Assembly (NCBI GenBank): GCA_025758065.1
Contig: CP107199.1
Coordinates: 2,887,501 to 2,951,500 of the forward strand
DNA: 64,000 nt
Source: Lachnospiraceae bacterium
Lineage (GTDB): Bacteria > Bacillota > Clostridia > Lachnospirales > Lachnospiraceae
Direction of reading: 5' to 3'
The position numbers and the translations under genes were made by a program. Of this stretch, positions 18,226 through 27,495 are shown piece by piece. Within the stretch, counting starts at the first letter, position 1; every line of letters begins with the position of its first letter. A model generated the notes under the pieces. The model was given only the letters and a program-made list of their open reading frames with translations. It had not been told where the DNA came from and searched no databases.

Positions 18226-19011
18226 ATGCCAGTTGCATATAGTACAGAAAATGAAGAATATCATTTAAAGATACGTCCGGGAGATGTAGGCCGCTATGTG
18301 ATCCTGCCGGGAGATCCGGGAAGATGTGAAAAGATCGCAAAATATCTGGATCATCCCCGTTTTGTTGTTTCCAACCGGGAATATACCATTTATACAGGGG
18401 AACTGGAAGGAGAAATGGTAAGTGTGTGCAGTACCGGCATTGGCGGCCCTTCAGCAGCTATTGCCATGGAAGAGCTGATCCACTGTGGTGCAGAGTGTTT
18501 TGTGCGTACAGGAACCTGCGGAGGCATGGGAAAGGACGTATTAGGCGGTGATCTGGTCATTGCAAACGGGGCTATCCGCATGGAAGGAACAGGACTCCAG
18601 TATGCTCCTATTGAGTTTCCGGCAGTAGCAGACACAGGTGTGATAAATGCCCTCTGTGAAGCAGCAAGGGCAGATGGCTGTAAGTACCATGTAGGTGTAG
18701 TCCATTGCAAAGACTCATTTTATGGACAGCTGGATCCGGACAGTATGCCTGTAAAAGATGAACTGAAAAGCAAATGGGATGCCTGGTGTGCCTGCGGCGC
18801 TCTTGCCAGTGAAATGGAATCGGCTACATTGTATATTGTGGCAGCAGTGCGCAAAGTCCGTATTGGAACTGTGCTTTTAGTTCTGGGAAATCAGACCAGA
18901 CGGGCTTTAGGACTGGAAGATATTCAGTGCCATGATACAGAGCAGTCTGTGAAAGTAGCTGTAGATGCCATTGCAAGGCTGATAAAGAAGGATAAGAAAG
19001 AGGAAAAATAA
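18226..19011 (+). CDS. udp: Uridine phosphorylase
   Basis: 261-residue member of the nucleoside phosphorylase family, cleaving uridine with phosphate to uracil and ribose-1-phosphate. Seen: VILPGDPGRCEKIA near the N-terminus, the phosphate/ribose region STGIGGPSAAIAMEEL, and the base-binding SEMESATLY (Glu-Met-Glu) typical of the family. AAAGGGG lies 8 bases upstream of ATG 18226. The glycerol kinase gene starts one base after its stop, so the two are co-transcribed. A different pyrimidine nucleoside specificity cannot be excluded. Confidence 0.85.
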   Translation: MPVAYSTENEEYHLKIRPGDVGRYVILPGDPGRCEKIAKYLDHPRFVVSNREYTIYTGELEGEMVSVCSTGIGGPSAAIAMEELIHCGAECFVRTGTCGGMGKDVLGGDLVIANGAIRMEGTGLQYAPIEFPAVADTGVINALCEAARADGCKYHVGVVHCKDSFYGQLDPDSMPVKDELKSKWDAWCACGALASEMESATLYIVAAVRKVRIGTVLLVLGNQTRRALGLEDIQCHDTEQSVKVAVDAIARLIKKDKKEEK

Positions 19012-19012
19012 T

Positions 19013-20515
19013 ATGGCAAAGTATATAATGGCACTGGACGCGGGGACGACCAGCAACCGCTGTATCCTCTTTAATGAAAAAGGTGAAATGTGCAGTGCGG
19101 CACAAAGGGAATTTACCCAGTATTTTCCAAAACCAGGCTGGGTGGAACATGACGCAGATGAGATCTGGGCCAGCATGCTGGGAGTTGCAGTAGAGGCAAT
19201 GAACAAGATCAGTGCTGTGGCGGCAGATATTACAGCTATCGGGATCACAAATCAGCGGGAAACTACCATTGTCTGGGATAAGAATACGGGAGAACCTGTT
19301 TATCACGCTATTGTATGGCAGTGCCGCAGAACATCAGAGTATTGTGACACTTTAAAAGAAAAAGGCCTGACAGATATATTCAGGAAAAAGACAGGTCTTG
19401 TGATCGATGCTTATTTTTCCGGAACAAAGGTAAAATGGATCCTTGATAATGTGCCGGGAGCAAGAGAAAAAGCTGAAAACGGGGAATTATTATTTGGTAC
19501 GGTGGAAACGTGGCTGATCTGGAAACTTACCAGAGGCAGAGTCCATGTAACAGATTACTCCAATGCATCTCGGACCATGCTTTTTAATATTAACACACTG
19601 CAGTGGGATGATGAGATCCTGGCAGAACTGGATATTCCAAAATGTATCCTTCCGAAGCCGAAGCCATCCAGCTGTGTGTACGGTGAAACAGATCCTTCTT
19701 ATCTTGGTGGGCCCATTCCCATTGCAGGTGCTGCAGGTGATCAGCAGTCAGCATTATTCGGACAGACCTGTTTTAAACCGGGGGAGGCGAAAAATACATA
19801 TGGAACCGGCTGCTTTCTGCTGATGAATACAGGAGAGAAGCCTATTTTTTCAGAAAACGGCCTTGTGACTACGATTGCCTGGGGAATGGATGGAAAGGTC
19901 AATTATGCGCTGGAAGGCTCTATTTTCGTTGCAGGGGCTGCCATCCAGTGGCTCAGGGATGAGCTAAAGCTGATCGATTCAGCCCCGGATTCGGAATATA
20001 TGGCTAAAAAGGTAGAAAATACCAATGGATGCTATGTTGTACCTGCGTTTACAGGATTGGGGGCGCCTCACTGGGATCAGTACGCAAGGGGGACTATTGT
20101 TGGAATCACCCGTGGTGTTAATAAATACCATATCATCCGCGCCACGTTGGAATCCATTGCATATCAGGTAAACGATGTCCTGGAAGCAATGAAAGCAGAT
20201 TCGGGGATCAAACTTGCAGCTTTAAAGGTAGATGGCGGCGCAAGCGCCAATGATTTTCTGATGCAGACACAGGCAGATATTATCAATGCTCCGGTGAACC
20301 GCCCGGAATGTGTGGAGACAACCGCTATGGGTGCAGCTTATCTTGCAGGTCTGGCAGTTGGTTACTGGGGCAGCAGGGAAGAAGTGATCCAAAACTGGGC
20401 AATCGATAAGATATTTAAGCCTCAGATTGGGGATGAAGAAAGAGAAAAGCGGATCCGTGGCTGGAATAAGGCTGTGAAATATGCTTATGGCTGGGCAAAA
20501 GAAGAGGAAATATAA
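19013..20515 (+). CDS. glpK: Glycerol kinase
   Basis: 500-residue FGGY-family sugar kinase, ATP-dependent phosphorylation of glycerol to glycerol-3-phosphate. Seen: N-terminal phosphate loop ALDAGTTSNRCILF, the glycerol-site segments ITNQRETTIVWDK and WQCRRT, and the C-terminal LKVDGGASANDFLMQ motif. Length and motifs are standard. No glpF or glpD is adjacent; it is instead coupled to uridine phosphorylase. Confidence 0.95.
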   Translation: MAKYIMALDAGTTSNRCILFNEKGEMCSAAQREFTQYFPKPGWVEHDADEIWASMLGVAVEAMNKISAVAADITAIGITNQRETTIVWDKNTGEPVYHAIVWQCRRTSEYCDTLKEKGLTDIFRKKTGLVIDAYFSGTKVKWILDNVPGAREKAENGELLFGTVETWLIWKLTRGRVHVTDYSNASRTMLFNINTLQWDDEILAELDIPKCILPKPKPSSCVYGETDPSYLGGPIPIAGAAGDQQSALFGQTCFKPGEAKNTYGTGCFLLMNTGEKPIFSENGLVTTIAWGMDGKVNYALEGSIFVAGAAIQWLRDELKLIDSAPDSEYMAKKVENTNGCYVVPAFTGLGAPHWDQYARGTIVGITRGVNKYHIIRATLESIAYQVNDVLEAMKADSGIKLAALKVDGGASANDFLMQTQADIINAPVNRPECVETTAMGAAYLAGLAVGYWGSREEVIQNWAIDKIFKPQIGDEEREKRIRGWNKAVKYAYGWAKEEEI

Positions 20516-20521
20516 AAACTC

Positions 20522-20550
20522 TTGACGGAGAGAAGAAATACTGTTATATT
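20522..20550 (+). promoter_or_regulatory. Promoter of the gntR-mcsA-mcsB-clpC operon
   Basis: TTGACG at 20522-20527, 17-base spacer, TATATT at 20545-20550. It lies directly after the glpK stop. No CtsR heptad repeat (GGTCAAA direct repeats) was seen near it. Confidence 0.7.
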
Positions 20551-20590
20551 ATCAGTAGAACAGATGTAACTTAAAAGATAAAAAGAACAT

Positions 20591-20630
20591 GGGGCTGCCG
20601 CAAACAAGGTTTTATTGTAGCGGCAGCCCC
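20591..20630 (+). promoter_or_regulatory. 11-bp perfect stem-loop in the leader of the gntR-mcsA operon
   Basis: GGGGCTGCCGC (20591-20601) pairs perfectly with GCGGCAGCCCC (20620-20630). There is no T-run, so it is unlikely to be a simple terminator of glpK. It ends 17 bases before the gntR start and may be an operator, an mRNA-stability element or a translation control site. Confidence 0.55.
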
Positions 20631-20647
20631 TGAAAGTTGGGGTGTTT

Positions 20648-21043
20648 ATGGTACTAAAAATTGATTTTAACAGTGATGAAGCCATTTATATCCAGCTTCG
20701 AAACCAGATCATTATGGGAATAGCAACGGATATGATACGGGAAGGAGATACACTTCCCTCTGTACGGCAGATGGCAGACCATATCGGCATCAACATGCAT
20801 ACAGTAAATAAGGCATATTCCGTTCTCCGCCAGGAAGGTTTTGTAAAACTGGACCGGAGAAGAGGTGCAGTAGTTTCTCTGGATATAGATAAGATCCAGG
20901 CTATTGAGGAGATGCGCCAGAATCTGGATGTAGTGCTGGCCTGTGGTATCTGCCGCGATGTTTCAAGAGACGAGGCGCATCAGCTGGTTGACGAGATCTA
21001 CGACAGATATACCAAGCGTGATATAGAAACCCGGGAGGATTAA
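20648..21043 (+). CDS. GntR-family transcriptional regulator, YtrA type, in the place of ctsR
   Basis: 131 residues from ATG 20648. N-terminal GntR winged helix with IYIQLRNQIIMGIATD, GDTLPSVRQMADHIGIN and HTVNKAYSVLRQEGF; only about 50 residues follow, as in the short YtrA subfamily, so there is no large effector domain. It is the first gene of the operon with mcsA, mcsB and clpC, where Bacillus and many Clostridia have ctsR, and so may control this operon. An in-frame GTG lies at 20642; the ribosome site (GGGGTG) is weak. Stop is 1 base before the mcsA start. Confidence 0.85.
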   Translation: MVLKIDFNSDEAIYIQLRNQIIMGIATDMIREGDTLPSVRQMADHIGINMHTVNKAYSVLRQEGFVKLDRRRGAVVSLDIDKIQAIEEMRQNLDVVLACGICRDVSRDEAHQLVDEIYDRYTKRDIETRED

Positions 21044-21044
21044 T

Positions 21045-21665
21045 ATGTTATGTGAAAAATGTAAGGTTCGGGAAGCAAATATTAAATATACTGAGATCAT
21101 CAATGGAGTGAAAACAGAGCATAATCTCTGTTCCCACTGTGCAAAAGAAATGGATTTTGGACAGTATACAGCTTTGCTGGACGGGGAATTTCCTTTAGGA
21201 AAGCTTTTGTCCGGACTTCTGGGATTGGAGGAAGATGAAGAGGAAACCGATGAACGTTTCCGGGTGGTTTGTCCTACCTGCGGTACCAGTTTTGATGATT
21301 TTGTCCAGAACAGTCGTTTCGGCTGTCCGGACTGCTATGGTGTGTTTGATCTGTTTATCAGCGATAAGATCAAACAGCTTCAGGGAAGCGAGAGCCATCG
21401 TGGCAAGATACCTAAGATCATGGCAGGAAAAGAAAAAAGTGCTGCTGGAAACAGGAAAGAAGTGCCTCAGGATGTTTTGCTGGAAGCAGGAGAAAAAACG
21501 GTAAATGATATGGATACAGCCAGACCGGACTGGTGGAAAGAGGCTGCGGACCTTGAAAAACAGCTGAAAGAAGCCCTGAAAACAGAAGATTATGAAATGG
21601 CAGCTGTATGCAGAGATAAGATCAGGGCATTAAAAGCAGGAAAGGACGGTCAGGTACATGAGTAA
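21045..21665 (+). CDS. mcsA: McsA-like protein (zinc-finger, UVR motif), activator of McsB
   Basis: 206 residues. Paired Cys motifs near the N-terminus (CEKC, later CSHC) and a second set (CPTCG, CPDC) form zinc-binding knuckles; the C-terminus (about 165-203) has the UVR helix pair LEKQLKEALKTEDYEMAAVC. McsA binds and activates the protein arginine kinase McsB. The linker between the zinc fingers and the UVR motif is Lys-rich. Its end overlaps the start of mcsB by 8 bases, indicating translational coupling. Confidence 0.88.
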   Translation: MLCEKCKVREANIKYTEIINGVKTEHNLCSHCAKEMDFGQYTALLDGEFPLGKLLSGLLGLEEDEEETDERFRVVCPTCGTSFDDFVQNSRFGCPDCYGVFDLFISDKIKQLQGSESHRGKIPKIMAGKEKSAAGNRKEVPQDVLLEAGEKTVNDMDTARPDWWKEAADLEKQLKEALKTEDYEMAAVCRDKIRALKAGKDGQVHE

Positions 21666-22701
21666 ATGGTATGAAGCTATATCAGAAGAGCCGTCCAATA
21701 TCATATACAGCAGGATCCGTCTTGCCAGAAACTGGAATGAATATGTATTTCCCTCCCGTCTGGATGAGGCTGGAAGCAGGGAACTGGTAGATGGCCTGCG
21801 GGACGGTTTAAAGGATATAGGAGAAAAGACAGGAACGCCTCTTTTTTACCGGCCTTTAGAGACTATGGCACAGGCAGAAAAGAAGGCTTTGCGGGAACGC
21901 CGGATCTTAAACCGCTGCGCAGTGGAAAAGACCTGTGCCCAGGGCCTGTATCTGTCAGAAGATGAGTCGGAAAGCATATTATTGGGGGCAGATGACCATA
22001 TCCGCCTGCAGTTTCTGTCTTCCGGGCTCTGTCTGGAAAAGCTGTGGCAGAAGGCAGATGAGATAGATGATGCCATCAATGAGCATTTTCCTTATGCTTA
22101 TGATGAAAAATATGGTTATCTGACTACATTTCCCACCAATATGGGAACGGGACTTAAGGCCTGTGCTGTAGTCCATCTGCCTATGCTGTCCCAGTTGAAG
22201 AAATTCCAGAGCATAGTAGCGGATATGGGAAGACTGGGAACCTCTATAAGGGGGATTTTTGGAGAAGGCAGTGAAAATGCCGGAAACATGTATGAGCTGT
22301 CAAACCAGAGAACCTTAGGTCTTTCCGAAAAAGAGATTATTGAGCTGGTAAATAAAGCGGCAGTCCAGTTAAATGCCCAGGAATTTAAGGTAAGAAAGGC
22401 GGCTTTAAATGCCAGAAGGCTGGAACGAGAAGATGAAACCTATAAATCCTACGGAGTTTTAAAATATGCCCGGAAAATGGCAGAAAAAGATGCCAGAGTC
22501 TTTATCGGACAGCTGATCGCAGGAGAAACAGATGGTCTTATTGCTTTTGAAAAGGAGAACAGCCTATACAGCCTTTTAGTGGGCATAAAACCGGCTAATT
22601 TAAATCTGTGGGCCAGCAGGCCGTTAGATAAAGATGAGACGGACTGTGTAAGAGCAGCTTATATCAGGGAACATCTTCCACAGATATGCAGCTGGTCTTA
22701 G
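21658..22701 (+). CDS. mcsB: Protein arginine kinase McsB
   Basis: 347-residue phosphagen-kinase fold protein that phosphorylates arginines on proteins, marking them for ClpC-ClpP. Seen: N-terminal SRIRLARNWNEYVFPSRL nucleotide-binding segment, the LTTFPTNMGTGLKACAVVHL active region, and SIRGIFGEGSENAGNMYELSN. These match the family throughout. Overlaps mcsA by 8 bases and precedes clpC by 28 bases. Confidence 0.93.
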   Translation: MSKWYEAISEEPSNIIYSRIRLARNWNEYVFPSRLDEAGSRELVDGLRDGLKDIGEKTGTPLFYRPLETMAQAEKKALRERRILNRCAVEKTCAQGLYLSEDESESILLGADDHIRLQFLSSGLCLEKLWQKADEIDDAINEHFPYAYDEKYGYLTTFPTNMGTGLKACAVVHLPMLSQLKKFQSIVADMGRLGTSIRGIFGEGSENAGNMYELSNQRTLGLSEKEIIELVNKAAVQLNAQEFKVRKAALNARRLEREDETYKSYGVLKYARKMAEKDARVFIGQLIAGETDGLIAFEKENSLYSLLVGIKPANLNLWASRPLDKDETDCVRAAYIREHLPQICSWS

Positions 22702-22729
22702 GGGTTGACAGACATAAAGGAGGACAACA

Positions 22730-25243
22730 ATGGAACGATATACACCACAGGCGAAGGAGGCCTTAAGCCTGGCAGTGGAAATGGCAGAAAGCTTAAACCA
22801 TGGCTACGTGGGAACAGAACATCTGCTCATTGGCCTTTTACAGGAAGGAACCGGCGTGGCAGCCAAGGTTTTAGAGGAAAACGGGGTTGAAGAAGCAAAA
22901 GTAGTAGAGTTGGTCAGCCAGCTGATCACTCCGGATAATTCTGTGCAGATGGCAGAAAATGCTGCTTATACCCCAAGAGCCCGCCGTGTTATAGAAAACA
23001 GTTACAGAGAGGCAGTGCGTTTTAAAGCAGCCCAGATCGGCACAGAGCACATCCTTATTGCTATTTTAAGAGAAGGAGACTGTGTAGCCAGCCGCCTGTT
23101 AAATACCATAGGCATCAGTGTCCAGAAGCTTTATATTGATCTTCTGGCAGCTATGGGTGAAGATGCACCGTCCGTCAAAGATGAGATGCAACGGGGCAGC
23201 TATGGAAAGCGGGGCAGTTCAACACCGGCTCTTGACAGCTACAGCCGCAATCTCACCCAGATGGCATTAGATGGAAAGCTGGATCCTGTGATCGGAAGAG
23301 AACATGAGATCCAGAGAGTGATCCAGATCTTAAGCCGGCGTACCAAAAATAATCCATGCCTTATTGGTGAGCCGGGAGTAGGAAAAACAGCGGTAGTAGA
23401 GGGACTGGCACAGCGTATTGCAGCAGGAGATGTGCCGGATACCATCGCTGATAAGAGGGTTATGACGTTGGATCTTTCTGGTATGGTAGCAGGTTCCAAG
23501 TACAGAGGTGAATTTGAAGAACGTATTAAGAAAGTCATTGCAGAAGTAGTAGAGTCTAAAGATGTGCTGCTGTTTATTGATGAGATACACACCATTATCG
23601 GGGCAGGCGGTGCAGAAGGAGCCTTAGATGCTTCCAATATTTTAAAGCCATCCCTTGCAAGAGGGGAACTGCAGCTGATCGGTGCAACTACGATTGATGA
23701 GTACAGAAAGTATATTGAAAAGGATGCAGCCTTAGAGCGGAGATTCCAGCCGGTTACTGTAGATGAACCTTCAGAAGAAGAATCCATTGCCATTTTAAAG
23801 GGACTTCGCAGCCGTTATGAGGAACATCATAAGGTAGAGATCACAGATGATGCTTTAGAGGCAGCTGTAAAGCTTTCTGCCCGCTATATCAATGACCGTT
23901 TTCTGCCAGATAAGGCTATTGACCTGATTGATGAGGCATCTTCTAAGGTGCGCCTGTTAAATTATACAAAACCAGCTAAGGTCAGGACTTACGAGGAACA
24001 GATCGATGAGCTGGAAGAGGAAAAAGAGACAGCCATCCGGGAAGAAGCCTATGAAAAGGCGGGGGATATTAAGAAAAAACAGGAAAAGTTAAAAGAAAAG
24101 ATCCGTCAGACTCTGGAAAAATGGGAAAAAGAAAAAGAAACCCGGAAACTGACAGTAGGGGAAAATGAAGTGGCAGATGTAGTAGCCGGATGGACAAAGA
24201 TACCGGTAAAAAAGCTGGCAGAGGAAGAATCAGAGCGGCTTAAAAATCTGGAAAATATCCTTCATGAGAGAGTTGTGGGCCAGGAGGAAGCTATTACAGC
24301 TGTATCCAAGGCGATCCGCAGAGGCCGCATCGGATTAAAAGATCCCAAACGCCCTATTGGATCCTTTTTGTTCTTAGGACCTACAGGTGTAGGAAAAACA
24401 GAACTTTCAAAGGCTCTTGCAGAGGCTATGTTTGGCACAGAAACTTCCCTGATCCGGGTGGATATGTCAGAATATATGGAAAAACACAGTGTTTCCAAGA
24501 TGATCGGTTCTCCGCCAGGATATGTTGGCTATGAAGAGGGCGGCCAGCTTAGTGAAAAGGTCCGCAGGAATCCTTATAGTGTGATCCTTTTTGATGAGAT
24601 CGAAAAGGCTCATCCGGATGTGTTTAATATCCTTCTGCAGGTGTTAGATGACGGCCATATCACTGATGCCCAGGGACGAAAGATCGATTTTAAGAATACC
24701 ATTATCATTATGACCTCCAATGCAGGTGCAGAAAATATCATTGCGCCAAAACGTCTGGGATTCGGGGTTGCCACAGATGCAAAGGCAGACCACGAATTTA
24801 TGAAAGGCCGTGTGATGGAAGAGGTAAAACGTCTGTTTAAGCCGGAATTCTTAAACCGTATTGATGAGATCATCGTCTTCCACCAGCTGACCAAGGAGCA
24901 TATGAAGGGCATTGCTGACATCATGTTAAAGGGCATTGAAAAGAGATGCAAAGAGCAGTTAGGCATTACCCTTACTGTAAATGAGGCTGCAAAAGAACTG
25001 CTCATTGATAAAGGTTATGATGAAAAATATGGCGCAAGACCACTGCGTCGCACCATCCAGAGCCTGTTAGAGGACAAGATGGCAGAAGAGATTTTAGATG
25101 GAAAGATCAAAAAGAGTGCCGGTGTGGAAGCAGGCTGTGAAGATGGCAGACTCGTTTTTACGGTGAAAAAGAAAGCAGCTGCCAGAAGGAAAACAGCAGC
25201 CCCAAAAGCTTTGGCAAAGGTATCACGACAAACGCATGAGTAA
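22730..25243 (+). CDS. clpC: ClpC-type AAA+ unfoldase, C-terminus rewritten by an insertion
   Basis: 837 residues: ClpN repeats (about 1-145), AAA-1 with GEPGVGKTAVVEGL and LFIDEIHTIIGAGGAEG, the UVR-containing middle region, AAA-2 with LGPTGVGKTELSKAL and ILFDEIEKAHPDVFN, and the C-terminal D2 small domain. The hexamer feeds arginine-phosphorylated proteins to ClpP. The last six codons (SRQTHE) come from the left end of the IS element inserted after base 25223. Joining the two 9-bp target copies gives the ancestral end ALAKV followed directly by TAA, 831 residues. AAAGGAGG precedes ATG 22730. Confidence 0.95.
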   Translation: MERYTPQAKEALSLAVEMAESLNHGYVGTEHLLIGLLQEGTGVAAKVLEENGVEEAKVVELVSQLITPDNSVQMAENAAYTPRARRVIENSYREAVRFKAAQIGTEHILIAILREGDCVASRLLNTIGISVQKLYIDLLAAMGEDAPSVKDEMQRGSYGKRGSSTPALDSYSRNLTQMALDGKLDPVIGREHEIQRVIQILSRRTKNNPCLIGEPGVGKTAVVEGLAQRIAAGDVPDTIADKRVMTLDLSGMVAGSKYRGEFEERIKKVIAEVVESKDVLLFIDEIHTIIGAGGAEGALDASNILKPSLARGELQLIGATTIDEYRKYIEKDAALERRFQPVTVDEPSEEESIAILKGLRSRYEEHHKVEITDDALEAAVKLSARYINDRFLPDKAIDLIDEASSKVRLLNYTKPAKVRTYEEQIDELEEEKETAIREEAYEKAGDIKKKQEKLKEKIRQTLEKWEKEKETRKLTVGENEVADVVAGWTKIPVKKLAEEESERLKNLENILHERVVGQEEAITAVSKAIRRGRIGLKDPKRPIGSFLFLGPTGVGKTELSKALAEAMFGTETSLIRVDMSEYMEKHSVSKMIGSPPGYVGYEEGGQLSEKVRRNPYSVILFDEIEKAHPDVFNILLQVLDDGHITDAQGRKIDFKNTIIIMTSNAGAENIIAPKRLGFGVATDAKADHEFMKGRVMEEVKRLFKPEFLNRIDEIIVFHQLTKEHMKGIADIMLKGIEKRCKEQLGITLTVNEAAKELLIDKGYDEKYGARPLRRTIQSLLEDKMAEEILDGKIKKSAGVEAGCEDGRLVFTVKKKAAARRKTAAPKALAKVSRQTHE

Positions 25244-25380
25244 ATAAATTGTGAACACGCCCCTTTTTTGTTAAAATTAAAAGAAAAGGGGTGTTAGTAT
25301 ATGCAAGAATTATTAGATTGGATGGAATATATTGAAGATGATCGCCAGCAAAGAAAAGTTCGTCATACATTAAAGGACAT
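25224..25380 (+). mobile_element. Partial ISAs1-like copy (left 157 bp)
   Basis: Identical by eye to 27476-27632, covering the terminal repeat and the first 26 codons of the transposase, then breaking off at AAGGACAT. It includes a potential promoter and hairpin (CCCCTTTTTTG ... AAAAGGGG) at 25259-25292. Confidence 0.9.
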
Positions 25381-25494
25381 CGAAATACTCACATTCATCC
25401 TGAGGTAATGTCTCGTGGATAGCATCAGCCAGCACCTTGGCATTACCTGTTAAGCTGCTATAAACGATGGAATATTTTTTATTCTTCTTATCAT
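25381..25494 (-). pseudogene. Flavodoxin-like gene 5' remnant
   Basis: On the minus strand the frame reads KKYSIVYSSLTGNAKVLADA then IHETLPQDECEYF and is cut by the IS fragment. YSSLTGNAK fits the FMN-phosphate loop of flavodoxins. A GGAG ribosome site precedes an ATG at 25492-25494, but this ATG is one base out of frame with the conserved peptide, so a single-base loss near the start is likely. Only about 38 codons survive. Confidence 0.55.
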
Positions 25495-25650
25495 GTTGTC
25501 TCCTTTCATAGGATCATGAAATTATCGTATCGCATTCCTATTTTAGTTTCGGAAAGCATGATTTGTCGAATGAAATTTCCATAAACATTTTACAGAGCGA
25601 AATGGATAGTTGCTTTTCCTGCTACTTGTGATAAACTTGTTGATAAGTGT

Positions 25651-27495
25651 GTGAAAGATCATGGACAGAATCCCGATAAGGGAATAAAAGCGGGGGCAGC
25701 CCCGGTATCATTTAATGAGGTAGAAAAGTTGACAGAAGCAAAATATACGATCCAAAAGTATAAGAGAATTTTATTTTATGTGGTGATATGTGTGTTGCTT
25801 GCGGCATTCCTTTTGGGACAATATATTTACCCAAGTGAGAGGGAACTGGTCACGGAGGAAAGCATTACTTATACCGGAACCTTTTACCGGGTGCTGGCAG
25901 ACGGAACGGAAGAAGAGCTTCGGATTCCGGGTCGGTATAATGTGCCTGCCGGAGAGTCTCTGGTCATCCGGTCAGTGCTCCCACAGGATTATCATGAAAA
26001 TACGATCGCCATCAGGTCCTCCATACAGAATGTGCGCATTTACATCAGTGGGGAACTGAGGACGGTGTATGATACGGAGAATACCAGACCTTTTGGGAAA
26101 AATTCTGCCAGTGGGTATGTGTTCTGCGAGACATCCAGCGAGGATGCGGGACAGGAAGTGCGGATAGATCTGCAATGCTTTACGAAAAAGTATTCAGGTG
26201 TTGTCAACAAGGTATATTGCGGGGATAAATCAGATATCTGGGCATATATGTTCCACCGCTATTTTATGGTAACTCTGATCGCCTGCGCCATGCTGTTTGC
26301 CGGACTGGTCGTGCTGATCATTAGTCTGGTGCTTGATATTATATATAAGACGAGATTTGATCTGGAGTACCTGGGATGGTGCATGCTCTTGGGAGCAGTG
26401 TGGATGCTGGGAGAATCGAAGCTGCGCCAGCTGTTTGTTTCCAATGCTTCTATTCTGTCGAATATGTGCTTCTTCGTTGTGATGCTCTGCCCGGTTCCGA
26501 TCATGTTCTATATTGACAGTGTGCAGCAGGGAAGGTACCGGAAGGTATATCATGTGGCAGAGTGTATCACCTGTGTGAATTTTGTGATATGCACGGCCTT
26601 ACAGCTACTGAATATCGCAGATTTTATCTCGACAATGTTCTTGTCCCACCTAGTGATCGCAGGAACGTTCCTGACAATATTTATCACCATTTGCCGGGAT
26701 CTCATTAAGGGAACGGCGAAACATTACAAGCTTCCGCTGATCGGACTGGTAGCTGCCATGATTGCAGTCATGCTGGAGGTGATAGCGGTGTATCGAGTGG
26801 TGTCACTGTCAGGGATCTTTATCGCAACCGGACTGGTGGTCCTGCTGGTCGTTACGCTGATCCAGACAATGGACCGCATCCGCGAGCTGGAGCTGGCTAG
26901 GCAGAGAGAGGCAAGGGAAAGCCTGGATTATCTGACTGGTCTTCCTATGCGTCATAAGGGTGAAAAGCTGATGCTTGAGAAAATGCAGAAGCATGATGGC
27001 TGTCTGGGATTTGTCGATATGGATAATCTGAAGAAGATCAACGATGTTTATGGACATAAAGCGGGGGATCGTGCTCTCAGGCTGGTAGGAGCAATGCTCA
27101 CAGAGTGCATGGAGAACGCAGTGGTTTGTCGGCTGGGAGGAGATGAATTCCTGTTCTATCTGCCGGAGGCATCAGAAGAAGAGATGAACATGCGGATGAG
27201 AAAGCTGTTTGATAGCTTTGGTGCGGCAAAAAATGTCACGGCGGAGACTTCACCGGCATCCCTGTCCTGCGGTCTGTGCATGTGCAGGCAGGGAGGAAGC
27301 TTTGAAGAATATTATATAAGAGCGGACAAGGCATTGTATTATGTCAAACAGAATGGTAAGAACAGTTACCGGTTTTATGAGGAGCTGGAGGAACAGCAGA
27401 CGGATGCACAGGCCAGAAAAAATGACCTGGAGGTAATCGCCGGAGCATTGCTGGAGAGCGGAAGCTATACAGGAGCACGACAAACGCATGAGTAA
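25651..27495 (+). CDS. Membrane diguanylate cyclase (GGDEF), 3' end truncated by IS
   Basis: 614 residues: membrane helix (about 38-58), an extracytoplasmic beta-rich domain (about 60-185), a cluster of about seven helices (about 195-415) as in 7TM-type sensors, a short coiled segment, and a GGDEF domain from about residue 430 with the intact motif GGDEF at about 496-500 and DMDNLKKIND upstream. It should make cyclic di-GMP. The last residues (ARQTHE) are encoded by the IS end at 27476, so the natural C-terminus is missing. GTG 25651 is the only upstream start and lacks a good ribosome site. It is cargo of the composite insertion. Confidence 0.8.
   Translation: MKDHGQNPDKGIKAGAAPVSFNEVEKLTEAKYTIQKYKRILFYVVICVLLAAFLLGQYIYPSERELVTEESITYTGTFYRVLADGTEEELRIPGRYNVPAGESLVIRSVLPQDYHENTIAIRSSIQNVRIYISGELRTVYDTENTRPFGKNSASGYVFCETSSEDAGQEVRIDLQCFTKKYSGVVNKVYCGDKSDIWAYMFHRYFMVTLIACAMLFAGLVVLIISLVLDIIYKTRFDLEYLGWCMLLGAVWMLGESKLRQLFVSNASILSNMCFFVVMLCPVPIMFYIDSVQQGRYRKVYHVAECITCVNFVICTALQLLNIADFISTMFLSHLVIAGTFLTIFITICRDLIKGTAKHYKLPLIGLVAAMIAVMLEVIAVYRVVSLSGIFIATGLVVLLVVTLIQTMDRIRELELARQREARESLDYLTGLPMRHKGEKLMLEKMQKHDGCLGFVDMDNLKKINDVYGHKAGDRALRLVGAMLTECMENAVVCRLGGDEFLFYLPEASEEEMNMRMRKLFDSFGAAKNVTAETSPASLSCGLCMCRQGGSFEEYYIRADKALYYVKQNGKNSYRFYEELEEQQTDAQARKNDLEVIAGALLESGSYTGARQTHE

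Noticed and set aside
20516..20647. CtsR binding site
   Set aside because: No direct GGTCAAA repeats near the promoter.
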